From: C-114 sp963719285
GTDB taxonomy: Bacteria; Chloroflexota; Limnocylindria; Limnocylindrales; CSP1-4
Direction of reading: 5' to 3'
Assembly: GCA_963719285.1 (NCBI GenBank)
Contig: CAVRBO010000004.1
Location: forward strand, 978,118-1,042,117
Length of the DNA stretch: 64,000 nt
Both the position numbers and the translations under genes were made by a program. This document shows, piece by piece, positions 37,722 through 46,024 of this stretch. Position 1 is the stretch's first letter, and the number at the start of each line of letters is the position of its first letter. Below the pieces are notes generated by a model that was given only the letters and a program-made list of their open reading frames with translations, was not told the origin of the DNA and made no database searches.

Positions 37722-37940
37722 ATGGACACCGGATCGGTCGACGCAGCACTGGCCACCTCGTGTTCGATTCGAGGCACGACGCCTCGGAGATCGAAGCCGA
37801 TCCGGTCGCCTTCGCGCCTGGGTCCCGGGCCTCCCGAAAGCCGAGGCGAGGCTCCGGATCGAACAGCTCGTTTGGAGCGACGACCCGTGCACCGGCTGCG
37901 CGACCCACTTCGTGGAGCCGACCTGGAGGACGCGCCATGA
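37722..37940 (+). pseudogene. Remnant of a [NiFe] hydrogenase large subunit C-terminus
   Basis: The clear part is LRIEQLVWSDDPCTGCATHF at 37858-37908, containing the DPCxxCxTH nickel-ligand and protease-recognition motif that closes [NiFe] hydrogenase large subunits. With one base added (GAG-CCG to GAG-GCC-G) the tail becomes VEADLEDAP and stops in ATGA, overlapping the maturation protease start, as in real hydrogenase operons. Upstream, with two further one-base repairs, a 73-residue frame from ATG 37722 can be read (MDTGSVDAALATLVFDSRHD). A normal large subunit has 400 or more residues, so most of it is missing. Confidence 0.6.
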
Positions 37941-38482
37941 CCGCGACGCGATCGTCCGACCCTCGCCGCGGGCGGCCCTCGGTGGAGAGCCGCGGGCCCG
38001 TGGCCGTCGAGGTCATCGTGTGCGGCTCGGCGGACCGCGCCGACGATGGCGCCCCGATCGCCGCCTGCCGGTTCCTGCGTCCGCTCCTGCCACCGGACGT
38101 CCGGCTCCGGATCGTGGACCAACTCGACATCGACCATCTCCTGGCGATCGCGCCAGGCGCTGGGGTCGTGGTCGTCGACACGGCGACAGGCCTCGCACCC
38201 GGCGCCGTCGTCGAACTGCCGCTCAGCGGACAAAGCCCAGGCACGGCGGCTGTCCGTCCGCGATCCTCGCACGCGCTCGCGATCCCCGAGGTCGTCGGGC
38301 TCGCCGAGATGATCCGCGGTCGCCCGATCGTCGGGCGGATCGTCGCGATCGGCGGGAACCACTTCGGCCTCGGCCGGCCACTGAGCAGGGTCGTCGAGGC
38401 GGCGCTGCCAGCGCTCGCCCAGGCCACGGTCGAGGCGCTCGCGCATGTCCGGGCCGCCGGCCACGCCGGGGGGCCATCCTGA
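37937..38482 (+). CDS. Hydrogenase maturation protease (M52, HyaD/HybD family)
   Basis: 181 residues from ATG 37937. VEVIVCGSADRADDGAPIAA holds the GxxxxxDDG nickel-sensing loop, VVVVDTATGLAPG the second acidic ligand, and SSHALAIPEVVGLAEM the His ligand. This is the family that cuts the large-subunit tail after nickel insertion. The N-terminal 20 residues are Arg-rich and probably disordered. It overlaps the hydrogenase tail by four bases and the next small gene by one (TGATG). All three predicted metal ligands are present, so it could be active although its substrate gene is truncated. Confidence 0.8.
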   Translation: MTATRSSDPRRGRPSVESRGPVAVEVIVCGSADRADDGAPIAACRFLRPLLPPDVRLRIVDQLDIDHLLAIAPGAGVVVVDTATGLAPGAVVELPLSGQSPGTAAVRPRSSHALAIPEVVGLAEMIRGRPIVGRIVAIGGNHFGLGRPLSRVVEAALPALAQATVEALAHVRAAGHAGGPS

Positions 38483-38586
38483 TGCGCCTGATCTCGCCGG
38501 CCCGCGTCATCGCCAGCGACGGCCCGACCGCCACCTTGGAAGTCGACGGCCGCCGCCGGCCCGCCCCGATCCTGCTGGCTCGGTAA
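38482..38586 (+). pseudogene. Truncated HypC/HupF-like hydrogenase chaperone
   Basis: 34 residues, MRLISPARVIASDGPTATLE then VDGRRRPAPILLAR. The pattern MxLxxPxxVxxxxGxxAxxxVxGxRR fits the first half of HypC, but the essential Cys2 is Arg and the usual C-terminal half (GDYVLVHVG) is missing. Coupled to the protease by TGATG. Context supports the call more than sequence does. Confidence 0.4.
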
Positions 38587-38805
38587 CGGACTGTTCCAAA
38601 TCGGGACTGGGCCTGCGCCCGGCTCGACGAGCGGCCTCTTGCGAACCTCGTCGGTTGCCCCCGCCGCCGGGCCCGGGCGAAGGGGCCGGATGGCACCGCC
38701 CTTGATGACCTCCGCGCCTGCCCGCCTGCGCCCGTATCGGCGACCGTTGGAGACGGAGGACGGATCGACCGGATCGCCGATCCTCCAAGGACCGAGGTGA
38801 TCGAG

Positions 38806-39276
38806 ATGCAAGCCGCTCCGTACGCGAGTCAGGCATTCACCGAGCACCAGCACCGGGAGTTGCGGCGCGGGATCGACCGGGTCCACGATGTCGCCTGCCG
38901 CATCGAGGGCTGGGTGTCGCCCGAACTGACGATCGAGCTCCGCGACATCCTGCGCTGGGTCGGCCGCGATCTCGAGCCCCATGTGGCGTGGGAGGATTCG
39001 TGGCTGTATCCCGAGATCGACATCCGGACCGGCAGCCCGTGGGCGACGCGCGCGGCGCGGTTCGACCATCAGCAGATCCGCGAAGCCGCGGCCAGGGTCC
39101 GGGTCGACGAAGAACTCCTGCTCGCGGGGGACGCCCGAGCGCTCCTGCCCGAAGTGCGTTGTCACCTGCTCGGTCTGGAGGCACTCCTCCGGGCGCACAT
39201 CGAGCGCGAAGAGCGCTACCTGATCCCCCTGCTCGCGGGGGGCATCTCCGTGCCCGCTGACTCGGGCCCGCGGTGA
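38806..39276 (+). CDS. Hemerythrin-like HHE-domain protein
   Basis: 156 residues from ATG 38806, behind GAGGTGATC. The four-helix bundle carries the metal ligands in order: EHQHREL (residue about 17), HVAWEDSWLYPE (about 62-73), FDHQQI (about 85) and HIEREERYLIP near the end. Such diiron proteins bind oxygen or nitric oxide or repair iron centres. The extra Arg/Leu-rich segment LLPEVRCHLLGLEALLRA is typical. It is coupled by GTGA overlap to the next gene. Fits an oxygen-sensing or protective role beside NifJ. Confidence 0.8.
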   Translation: MQAAPYASQAFTEHQHRELRRGIDRVHDVACRIEGWVSPELTIELRDILRWVGRDLEPHVAWEDSWLYPEIDIRTGSPWATRAARFDHQQIREAAARVRVDEELLLAGDARALLPEVRCHLLGLEALLRAHIEREERYLIPLLAGGISVPADSGPR

Positions 39277-39992
39277 CAGCGGCCGGTGCTCCCTTCGTGA
39301 CCGGGACCGGCCCGTCCGAACGCATGGACCCGACCACCGCCCGGCGGATGCTGGCGAATCTCGGGTTCCTGGCGAGTTCGGACCTGCCCGACCGCCCGGG
39401 CCCGGCCTATCTGCTCGTCGCGCTGCGTCCCGAGCCCACCCTCCATCACTACGACCCCGAGCGGATCGACTACTGGGCCACTCAGGGCGGCGCCGGCGTC
39501 CGACATGTGCTGACCCGGACCATGCGCCTGCCCGTCGACGACGACGTGTCGTGGGGACTCATCCGGATCGTGGACCGGCTCCGGGTCTCGAACGAGTACC
39601 TGACGTTCGGCGGCCACGTCTCGGTCGACCTGGTCGACGGCACGGCCGTCGCCGTGTTCACCTCGCCGGCGCCGCTCCTGCGCCGAGGTGGCCACTCGCA
39701 GGGTTGGGACCGGGGTGCCGACGCGGTCGGCGCGTTCTTCGGCCGGCTCCTCGTGGCGGTCGACTATGCCCCGGGGTTCGAGGCGCACCTGGCGACGGCC
39801 GACCCCGCTGCCCGCTACGCCGCGTTCGTCCAGGACACGGTCGCCCGTTTCCGGACGAGTGCGGACCTGCGGACGAGTCACCCGGAGTTGTGGGCCCTCA
39901 TCGACGCCGAGGAGCGCCGCCTGCTACGCGATCACCACGCGGAGTGGTCCGCCGGGTCCGCCCTGCTCGCGGAGATGGCGACGGCACGATAG
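39273..39992 (+). CDS. Conserved hypothetical protein
   Basis: 239 residues from GTG 39273, or 222 from the ATG at codon 18. The N-terminal helix TTARRMLANLGFLASSDLPD is followed by strands with HHYDPERIDYWATQGGAGVR, DDVSWGLIRIVDRLRVSNE, a LTFGGHVSVDLVDGTAVAVF pair, and a helical end (LWALIDAEERRLLRDHHAEW). No family recognised. The coupling to a hemerythrin-like gene suggests a partner role. Composition matches the neighbours. Confidence 0.6.
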   Translation: MTAAGAPFVTGTGPSERMDPTTARRMLANLGFLASSDLPDRPGPAYLLVALRPEPTLHHYDPERIDYWATQGGAGVRHVLTRTMRLPVDDDVSWGLIRIVDRLRVSNEYLTFGGHVSVDLVDGTAVAVFTSPAPLLRRGGHSQGWDRGADAVGAFFGRLLVAVDYAPGFEAHLATADPAARYAAFVQDTVARFRTSADLRTSHPELWALIDAEERRLLRDHHAEWSAGSALLAEMATAR

Positions 39993-40004
39993 CCGGCGCG
40001 ACCG

Positions 40005-40442
40005 TCAACCTCCTGACGGGGACGCGCGGCGGAGGGCCAGCCACGCCCGGACATCCAGCGTCAGGCCGATGGCGAGGATGGTGCCGAAGATGACCGGGAT
40101 CCGCTCGCTCAGCCAGGCCGGCAGGTAGATGTCGGTGACCGATCCGCTCTCGGCGCCGAGCTCCTCGGCCAGGGGGCTCAGCGGGCAGACCTGGTTGTTG
40201 CTCGCGTAGACCACCGTCTCGGCCAGCGCCACCGTGAGCGCCGCGGCGGTGCGCCTCCGCGGCCGTCCCCGGACGCCGTCCGCCGCGACGAGGATGATCA
40301 GCGCGGCGATCGAGAAGAAGGCCGCCGAGTGGAACGCCTTGATCCCGCGCAGCGCGGCGAGACGCCGCTCGGACGGGATGCGTGCGGCGAGCGGTCGGGT
40401 CAGCGCGTCACTCCAGGCGGGCTCGCGATGGGCTGGCGGCAT
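40005..40442 (-). CDS. Membrane protein of unknown function
   Basis: 145 residues. Basic N-terminus, then AAFFSIAALIILVAADGVRG, TAAALTVALAETVVYASNNQ and ERIPVIFGTILAIGLTLDVR as three or four helices. The loop VCPLSPLAEELGAESGSVTD with DIYLPAWLSERI is conserved-looking and extracytoplasmic. No enzyme signature. Convergent with the preceding hypothetical gene, 12 bases apart. Confidence 0.6.
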   Translation of the reverse strand: MPPAHREPAWSDALTRPLAARIPSERRLAALRGIKAFHSAAFFSIAALIILVAADGVRGRPRRRTAAALTVALAETVVYASNNQVCPLSPLAEELGAESGSVTDIYLPAWLSERIPVIFGTILAIGLTLDVRAWLALRRASPSGG

Positions 40443-40551
40443 GGCTACCTCTCACGATCGGTGAGTCGTGCCCGAGTCTGCCCCTGGCCGTGCCGGGCGG
40501 CCAGTGCCGAGGGGCCTGCGGGCGAGGGCCGTTGGCCGCTGTCGAGTCGGG

Positions 40552-41637
40552 CTACGAGCGTGAGTGGTGGCGAGCCTTGACGACGAGCATGGCCGCGTCC
40601 GCCCGCTCCGTCAGTTGATCCGCGGTCTCGTTCGGGCCGAGCGCAGCCAGGCCGACGCTGATCCCGACCCGGATGTCGGCCGCGACCGCGACGCTGATCG
40701 CGTCGAACCGGCGGACGGCCTCCTGGAGGTCGGTGCCGATGAGGCCGCACACGAACTCATCGCCGCCGTAGCGGATGATCGGATCGAACGAGCGCAGCTT
40801 CATCCGGAGGACGCGCACGACGCCCTGCAGGACCCGGTCGCCGGCAGCATGCCCGTCGCGGTCGTTGATGTCCTTGAGCCGGTCCACGTCCACGAACGCC
40901 AGGACGAACTGGCCGTCCGACCGCCGGGCACGGTCGATCTCGTGGGACAGGGCCAGGCGTCCCATCTCGCGCCGGTATGCCCCGGTCAGGTCGTCGAGAT
41001 GGGCCGAGCGCAGTTCCGCCTCCAGCCGGCTCCGCTCCCGGGCCGCGTTCGCCCGGTCGATCCCGGCCCGGGCCCGATCTGCCGCGGCCCGGGCCCGATC
41101 GGCGGCCGCGCGAGCGGCCAGCTCTTCGAGCTGCTTGAGGAGGGGGGCGTCGCTCTCGTCGGCGTCCTGGGCCAGGCTCGCGGCCCGGGCGTCCCGGAGG
41201 CGGCCTGCGTGATCGCGGGCATCGGCGATGCGATCCCGGTTCGTGGCCGTCGCATCGCGATCGCGTGCCGTGGCTTCACGTTCCAGGCGATGGACCTGAC
41301 GCTCGATCGACACGGTCTCACGAGCGTCGCGGGACGCCTCGTAGGCGCTCTCGTCCGCGGCGCTGTGGTCGGACCGGCCCGCGTGGTCCCGGTCGGCGGC
41401 GGCCTGGTCGTGGTCCGAAGCGCGCTGGTCGCGATCGGAATCCGTCTGGTCGACGGCGGAGGCGGTCTGGTCCGCATCGGAGAACGTCTGGTCGGCGTCG
41501 GAGGCCGACTGATCCGCATCGGCCGAGGTCTGGTCGACGTCGATCGCCTGTTTCGCGTCGACGATCGCCTTCCGGATATCGAATGCGGGCTCGCGACCTG
41601 GTTGGGTCAGGTCGGCCGTTCGGACCTCGCTCTTCAA
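40552..41637 (-). CDS. GGDEF diguanylate cyclase with N-terminal seven-residue repeat
   Basis: 361 residues from TTG 41637, chosen because AAGAGG lies upstream and earlier codons are of poor composition. Residues 34-86 form eight repeats of seven residues with the core D-x-D-Q (DVDQTSA, DADQSAS, DADQTFS, DADQTAS and so on). Then a long charged helix (EREATARDRDATATNRDRIA and ARAAADRARAGIDRANAA). The GGDEF domain has DDLTGAYRREMGRLALSHE, FVDVDRLKDINDRDGHAAG and RYGGDEFVCGLIGTDL, catalytically intact. No membrane segment. The repeat probably makes a coiled coil or solenoid that controls dimerisation. Confidence 0.85.
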   Translation of the reverse strand: MKSEVRTADLTQPGREPAFDIRKAIVDAKQAIDVDQTSADADQSASDADQTFSDADQTASAVDQTDSDRDQRASDHDQAAADRDHAGRSDHSAADESAYEASRDARETVSIERQVHRLEREATARDRDATATNRDRIADARDHAGRLRDARAASLAQDADESDAPLLKQLEELAARAAADRARAAADRARAGIDRANAARERSRLEAELRSAHLDDLTGAYRREMGRLALSHEIDRARRSDGQFVLAFVDVDRLKDINDRDGHAAGDRVLQGVVRVLRMKLRSFDPIIRYGGDEFVCGLIGTDLQEAVRRFDAISVAVAADIRVGISVGLAALGPNETADQLTERADAAMLVVKARHHSRS

Positions 41638-41902
41638 TGGACGCCTCTTGGCGGACGGACGGTTGCGCGTGGCAGCGTGCACGTGCTGATCCGTGCACCG
41701 GGGCCACCTTACCCGCAGCGCTATCGGCTTGAAAGCGATGAAAACCCGGTATTGACCTCGTGACCGGGCCGGTCCTCCGGTCGGGCCGGAGCACCCGGTC
41801 GGATCGGGACGGTCGGCACTGCCGCCGCTGCCTGCGGACCGTGACCATGGACCGTGCGGACGCCGAGCGTTCGCTCGGCGTCCCCGGAAAGGAGGCGGGC
41901 AG

Positions 41903-42217
41903 ATGGACCTTGCCATCGCCCTCGGGCTCTTCGGTTGGGCGCTCTTGATCGTCGGAGCGCTCGTTTTCGGTGGGATCGCCCAGATGGTGGGGGAGACCCG
42001 CACGGGTTTTGAGTGGCTCGTGGACGCCTTCGCCGCCGGGTTCGGCGCGCTCGTCGCGAGCGAGTTCATCATCTCGTGGCGGACCTTCGAACCGGTGTGG
42101 GACGGGCTCGCGCTCGTCCCGGCCCTGATCGGCGGGCTCGTGCTCGGGCTCGCGGTCGAAGTGGCGACCCGGTTCCTGACGGGCGGGACCTACGCCGGCC
42201 GGCCGATGTCGGCCTGA
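41903..42217 (+). CDS. Small three-helix membrane protein
   Basis: 104 residues from ATG 41903, behind GGAAAGGAGG. Helices: LAIALGLFGWALLIVGALVF, GFEWLVDAFAAGFGALVASE and LALVPALIGGLVLGLAVEVA. The FGGIAQMVGE loop and glycine pattern resemble the transglycosylase-associated (GlsB) group, but it is longer. A strong terminator hairpin follows at 42240. Confidence 0.6.
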   Translation: MDLAIALGLFGWALLIVGALVFGGIAQMVGETRTGFEWLVDAFAAGFGALVASEFIISWRTFEPVWDGLALVPALIGGLVLGLAVEVATRFLTGGTYAGRPMSA

Positions 42218-42239
42218 CTTCGGGGCGGACCCCGAAACG

Positions 42240-42271
42240 ACGACCCGCCGGCGGCTGTGCCGGCGGGTCGT
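42240..42271. terminator. Hairpin terminator between convergent genes
   Basis: Perfect 13-base stem ACGACCCGCCGGC and its complement with a 6-base loop, 23 bases after the small membrane gene and 29 before the end of the MurJ gene on the other strand. Confidence 0.75.
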
Positions 42272-42299
42272 CCGTTCCTGGCGGGATCGTGCCCGACGC

Positions 42300-44618
42300 T
42301 CAGGCGACCGGCACGACGAGCACATACAGGCCGTCCTTGTCGGGGTAGCTGCCTCGGGGCCGCTTCCAGGGCAGGTAGTCGATGTACAGGTCGTAGACGT
42401 CGACGAGGGTATCGGGCGGGTTGGACGCGCCCCAGATCGTCGAGATCCGCGGCCACCAGACATCCTCGACGTACACCCCGAGGACGCGGAACTTGGTATT
42501 GACGGCCGGGTCGGCCGTGGCGGTGAACCCGGACATCACCCAGGAATGGGCACCGCGCCACGTGAGCAGGCCCACCGGCCGGTTCGTCAGGCGCATCTGG
42601 ACGGCGGCCATCTGGACGGCCTGGCGGATCGTGGGCGCCGTGCGGACCTCGTAGTCACCGTAGCCGAGCTCTGCCAGCCCGGCCGCCCAGCCCTCGGGCT
42701 CGACCGCCCCGTCCGGGGCGGGCGCGAGCGATCGACCCAGGTTGAAGATGTTCCGCTGGGTCGCCTTGGACTTGTCCGCACCCACGTCCATGATGTTCAT
42801 GGACGTCTGCATCGCCGCAGGCACGCACCAGATGTCGGTGTACTCCCCGGCATAGTCGCCCGGCTGGTAGAGGTCCATCTCGAACGGTCCGGCCGTCCCG
42901 GTCGGCGACGGTGCGACCTGCCCGCCGCTCGGGCTCGGCGCGATCGACCCTCCGACGATGGCCGAAGGCCGCGCGAACGACGGGGGTGCGGCTGTGGGGT
43001 TGACCCGCGCCCACGGCGTGATGACGGGAGCGAATTGGAGGTTCTGGCCGGTAAGAGCCTCGGTGGTCGCGTGGACGACGCCGACCGCCAGGCCGATGAG
43101 CGCGACCGAGAGGACGATGGGGCCGAGTCGCCCGCCGAGGGTCTTGCGCCCCCGGCCTGACCACCCGGCCCCGGCCACGGCCCCCACGGCGCCGGCCGGT
43201 CGCCCGTCGACGCCCGGTCTGGCGGCCGGGCCGATGGCCGCGATGCGGGGCACGAGAACGACCCCCAGGATGGCGACCTTGACGATCATCCCGGCCGCGA
43301 ACCCGAGCGGAACCGCGGACAGGCCGGCGGTGGGTGCGAGTGCCTCGGCCGCCAGGACGATCGTCACGAACCCGGCGATCGACGCGATCGTGGGCAGGAT
43401 CGTGTTGCGCGTCGCGTAGAGCGCCCGCGCCAGCAGGTGGGTGAGGCTCTCGAACGGGATCGCGAGCGCGAACACCGCGAGGATGGTCGCGGTCCGGGCG
43501 GTGTCGGCGTCGTCGAAGGCCCCTCCGCCGAGGAAGATCGAGATGATCAGGCCGGCCGTGAAGAAGAGGACGATCGCGCCGGCCGTCGTGACGAACGCGA
43601 TCGTCAGGAGGTTCGTCGTGAACACCCGTCGGAACGTGGCTCGGTCGCCGGTGGCGGCGGCCACGGACAGGAGGGGGAAGGCGGCGATCGCGAACGAGGC
43701 GCCGATCAGGCTGACCGGCACGCTCTCGAAGTTCCGGGCGAAGCTCACCGAGCTGACGCTGCCGATGTCGAACCGCGACGCGAGCGAGGTGAAGTACAGG
43801 AACGTGAGCGGCTCGATGGGGTGGCTCAGCATCTTGGGCGCCATCAGCAGGAGGAACTCGCGGACGCCGCGGACACGCAGGGCGAGCGTGGGTCGTGGCA
43901 GGAACATGGTCCGGCGGATGCCGACGAGCCGGATCGCCAGGTGGAGCAGGGCGCCTGCGATCGCGCCGACCGCGGCCGCGAAGATGCCGATCCGGTCGCC
44001 CAGCAGGACGGTGCCGGCCACGATGCCGCCGTTGTACATGAGCGGGGCCAGGCCATAGGCCAGGAACCGGCGTTCCGCGACCAGGATCTCGCCGAGGACG
44101 ATCGACGCGGCGAAGATGACCGGGGTGACGCACATGAGCCGGAACAGTTCGACGTACAGGTCCCGCTCCGCCGGGTCGAAGCCGGGCGCGATGACCTCCA
44201 CGGTCTGGGGAGCGAAGACGATGAGGACCAGCGAGACGAGCCCCATCGCCCCCACGGCCATCGTGAAGATCGAGCGGGCGAACGCGCGAGCGGTCTCGGC
44301 CGCCTCGGCCCGCAGGCCCGTGAACATCGGCACGAACGGTGCGACGAGACCGCTGGCGACGATGACGTCGAGCGCGAGCTCGGGCAGGATGAAGGCGGCG
44401 TTGTAGGCGTCGAGCTCGGGGCCGGCCCCGAACGTCCGGGCGAAGATCCGGTCACGGACCAGGCCCATCGCGTAACCGGCGAAGGTGAGGATCGAGAGCA
44501 CGACGGCGCCCGTCGGCAGGATCGCCCGTATGAGCGTCACGATGTGCCGGGACGTTGACGCGGGCTCGGAGGGCGGGGCGGGCGGGTCTGATGGATCCAA
44601 TGTCTGCTCAGCGTGCAT
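42300..44618 (-). CDS. murJ: MurJ-type lipid II flippase fused to a C39-peptidase-like domain
   Basis: 772 residues; MurJ alone is about 510. Residues about 30-540 are the multi-helix MVF/MurJ body, with FAGYAMGLVRDRIFARTFGA, ELDAYNAAFILPELALDVIV, GLVAPFVPMFTGLRAEAAET and RNFESVPVSLIGASFAIAAF. A final helix (IVLSVALIGLAVGVVHATTE) and a Pro/Ser linker lead to an outside domain at 590-772: DIWCVPAAMQTSMNIMDVG, NRPVGLLTWRGAHSWVMSGF, ATADPAVNTKF. Cys in WCVPAA, His in GAHSWV and an Asp could form a cysteine-protease-like triad. The flippase moves lipid II outward for wall synthesis. The same C-terminal domain occurs in the neighbour at 44741. Confidence 0.85.
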   Translation of the reverse strand: MHAEQTLDPSDPPAPPSEPASTSRHIVTLIRAILPTGAVVLSILTFAGYAMGLVRDRIFARTFGAGPELDAYNAAFILPELALDVIVASGLVAPFVPMFTGLRAEAAETARAFARSIFTMAVGAMGLVSLVLIVFAPQTVEVIAPGFDPAERDLYVELFRLMCVTPVIFAASIVLGEILVAERRFLAYGLAPLMYNGGIVAGTVLLGDRIGIFAAAVGAIAGALLHLAIRLVGIRRTMFLPRPTLALRVRGVREFLLLMAPKMLSHPIEPLTFLYFTSLASRFDIGSVSSVSFARNFESVPVSLIGASFAIAAFPLLSVAAATGDRATFRRVFTTNLLTIAFVTTAGAIVLFFTAGLIISIFLGGGAFDDADTARTATILAVFALAIPFESLTHLLARALYATRNTILPTIASIAGFVTIVLAAEALAPTAGLSAVPLGFAAGMIVKVAILGVVLVPRIAAIGPAARPGVDGRPAGAVGAVAGAGWSGRGRKTLGGRLGPIVLSVALIGLAVGVVHATTEALTGQNLQFAPVITPWARVNPTAAPPSFARPSAIVGGSIAPSPSGGQVAPSPTGTAGPFEMDLYQPGDYAGEYTDIWCVPAAMQTSMNIMDVGADKSKATQRNIFNLGRSLAPAPDGAVEPEGWAAGLAELGYGDYEVRTAPTIRQAVQMAAVQMRLTNRPVGLLTWRGAHSWVMSGFTATADPAVNTKFRVLGVYVEDVWWPRISTIWGASNPPDTLVDVYDLYIDYLPWKRPRGSYPDKDGLYVLVVPVA

Positions 44619-44740
44619 CGGGGTGGGAAGCCATCGTCGGACCGGGCGGCCGGATCCCGGGCGACGACCTGACGGTCCGGCGGGCCGTCGTGCGCCGGTC
44701 GACCGCCTGTCGATCCTCGGTCAGCGGGGTCGCCGGTCGG

Positions 44741-45790
44741 TCACGGGATGACGATGACGTACTTGTTCCGCCAGCTGGCTTTCGGCTCGTACGGGTCGCG
44801 GAACGGGAGCAGGTAGTGCGAGAAGCGCGAGACCGACATCCGGATGTTCGGGGTGGGGTCGTAACCGTTGATCGACGGGCGGATGCCGAACAACGGGCCC
44901 TCGACGTTCACGGTGAGCACCTGGAACGTGTTCGTGATCGCCGGATCGGCCGTCGCGGTGAACCCGGAGATCACCCAGGCATGGATGCCGTGGGCGACGA
45001 AGACGCCGACCGGCCGGCCCGTGAGCCGGATCGCCCGGGCCGCCTGCTTGAGGGCGCTGCCATATGATCCCGCCGCGAAGATGCGGTAGCTCGGGGCGAC
45101 ATACCGGCGCAGCATCGACTGCCAGCCCGCGGGGTCGACGCCGGCGGCCGTCGGCGTCTTGTAGCCATTGTGCGACCGGCCCCAGGCGTTGTAGAGCCTC
45201 TGCGTGGCCGTGCTGTGATCCCGTTCGCCGAAGACCATGTTGCGGATCATCTGGTTGGAGGCCGCCACGCACAGCTTCATCGTCGCCTGCTTCGAGTAGA
45301 TGCCGGATGCGTAGAGCTGGACCCCGCCGGACCATTCGCCCAGGACCGCGATCCTGACCGAGGCGACGTCCGCGCCGGCGTCGTTCTGGACAGTGAGGGT
45401 GACGGTGTACGACCCGGCGGACGCGTAGGTGTGCTCCGGGCTCCGGTGATGGGACTGCTCGCCGTCGCCGAAGTCCCACGTCCGACTCGAGATGTCGCCG
45501 GCCGAGATGTCGCTGAAGGCGACCGGCTGGCCCGCGAAGTGAACGGAACCCGCGATGCCGATCGACGCGACCGGGGGCTCGGGGGACGGCGACGGATCGG
45601 CGGCGAGCGCTCGCGGGGCGATGGCGGTCGCCAGCGCGGCCGTCGCCAGCAGCAGGGCCGCGACCAGGCCCGGGAACGCGACGAACTTGCGGGCCGCGAC
45701 GGCGGCGTGAGCCAGCGACGTCGACCCGGTGTGACTGTCGATCGAGCCCGCTGGGGCGGGACCGACCTGCCCGAGGCCGGTGAGCTGCAT
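44741..45790 (-). CDS. Secreted PKD-domain protein with the same C39-like domain as the MurJ fusion
   Basis: 349 residues from ATG 45790, behind GAAAGGAACCCG. An N-terminal hydrophobic helix (VAFPGLVAALLLATAALATA) is a signal or anchor. Residues about 75-160 are a PKD fold (FSDISAGDISSRTWDFGDGE, then HTYASAGSYTVTLTVQN). Residues 165-349 match the MurJ C-terminus in order: LCVAASNQMIRNMVFGERDH, GRPVGVFVAHGIHAWVISGF, ATADPAITNTF. Conserved Cys and His suggest a papain-like peptidase or transglutaminase-like enzyme acting outside the cell. It is 122 bases upstream of murJ on the same strand, so they may be co-expressed. Confidence 0.8.
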   Translation of the reverse strand: MQLTGLGQVGPAPAGSIDSHTGSTSLAHAAVAARKFVAFPGLVAALLLATAALATAIAPRALAADPSPSPEPPVASIGIAGSVHFAGQPVAFSDISAGDISSRTWDFGDGEQSHHRSPEHTYASAGSYTVTLTVQNDAGADVASVRIAVLGEWSGGVQLYASGIYSKQATMKLCVAASNQMIRNMVFGERDHSTATQRLYNAWGRSHNGYKTPTAAGVDPAGWQSMLRRYVAPSYRIFAAGSYGSALKQAARAIRLTGRPVGVFVAHGIHAWVISGFTATADPAITNTFQVLTVNVEGPLFGIRPSINGYDPTPNIRMSVSRFSHYLLPFRDPYEPKASWRNKYVIVIP

Positions 45791-46024
45791 CGGGTTCCTT
45801 TCAGGGAGCCCTAGCGGGCACATGGGCGTGCCCGGTCCATGCTAGGCCGCGCCGGAGCGTCGCTCAACCCTATGAAATCCCGCCCAGTGCTGGCGCCGCA
45901 GCGCGGTCGAGCCGCTCGCACGGTTGACGGAATCGCGTCCCGGCCCGATGGTAGGTGCCTAGTCGCAAGGCGCCGGGCTCGCATTCCGTCCGTCCGAAGC
46001 GCGCGATGGATCGGGACCCGCACC

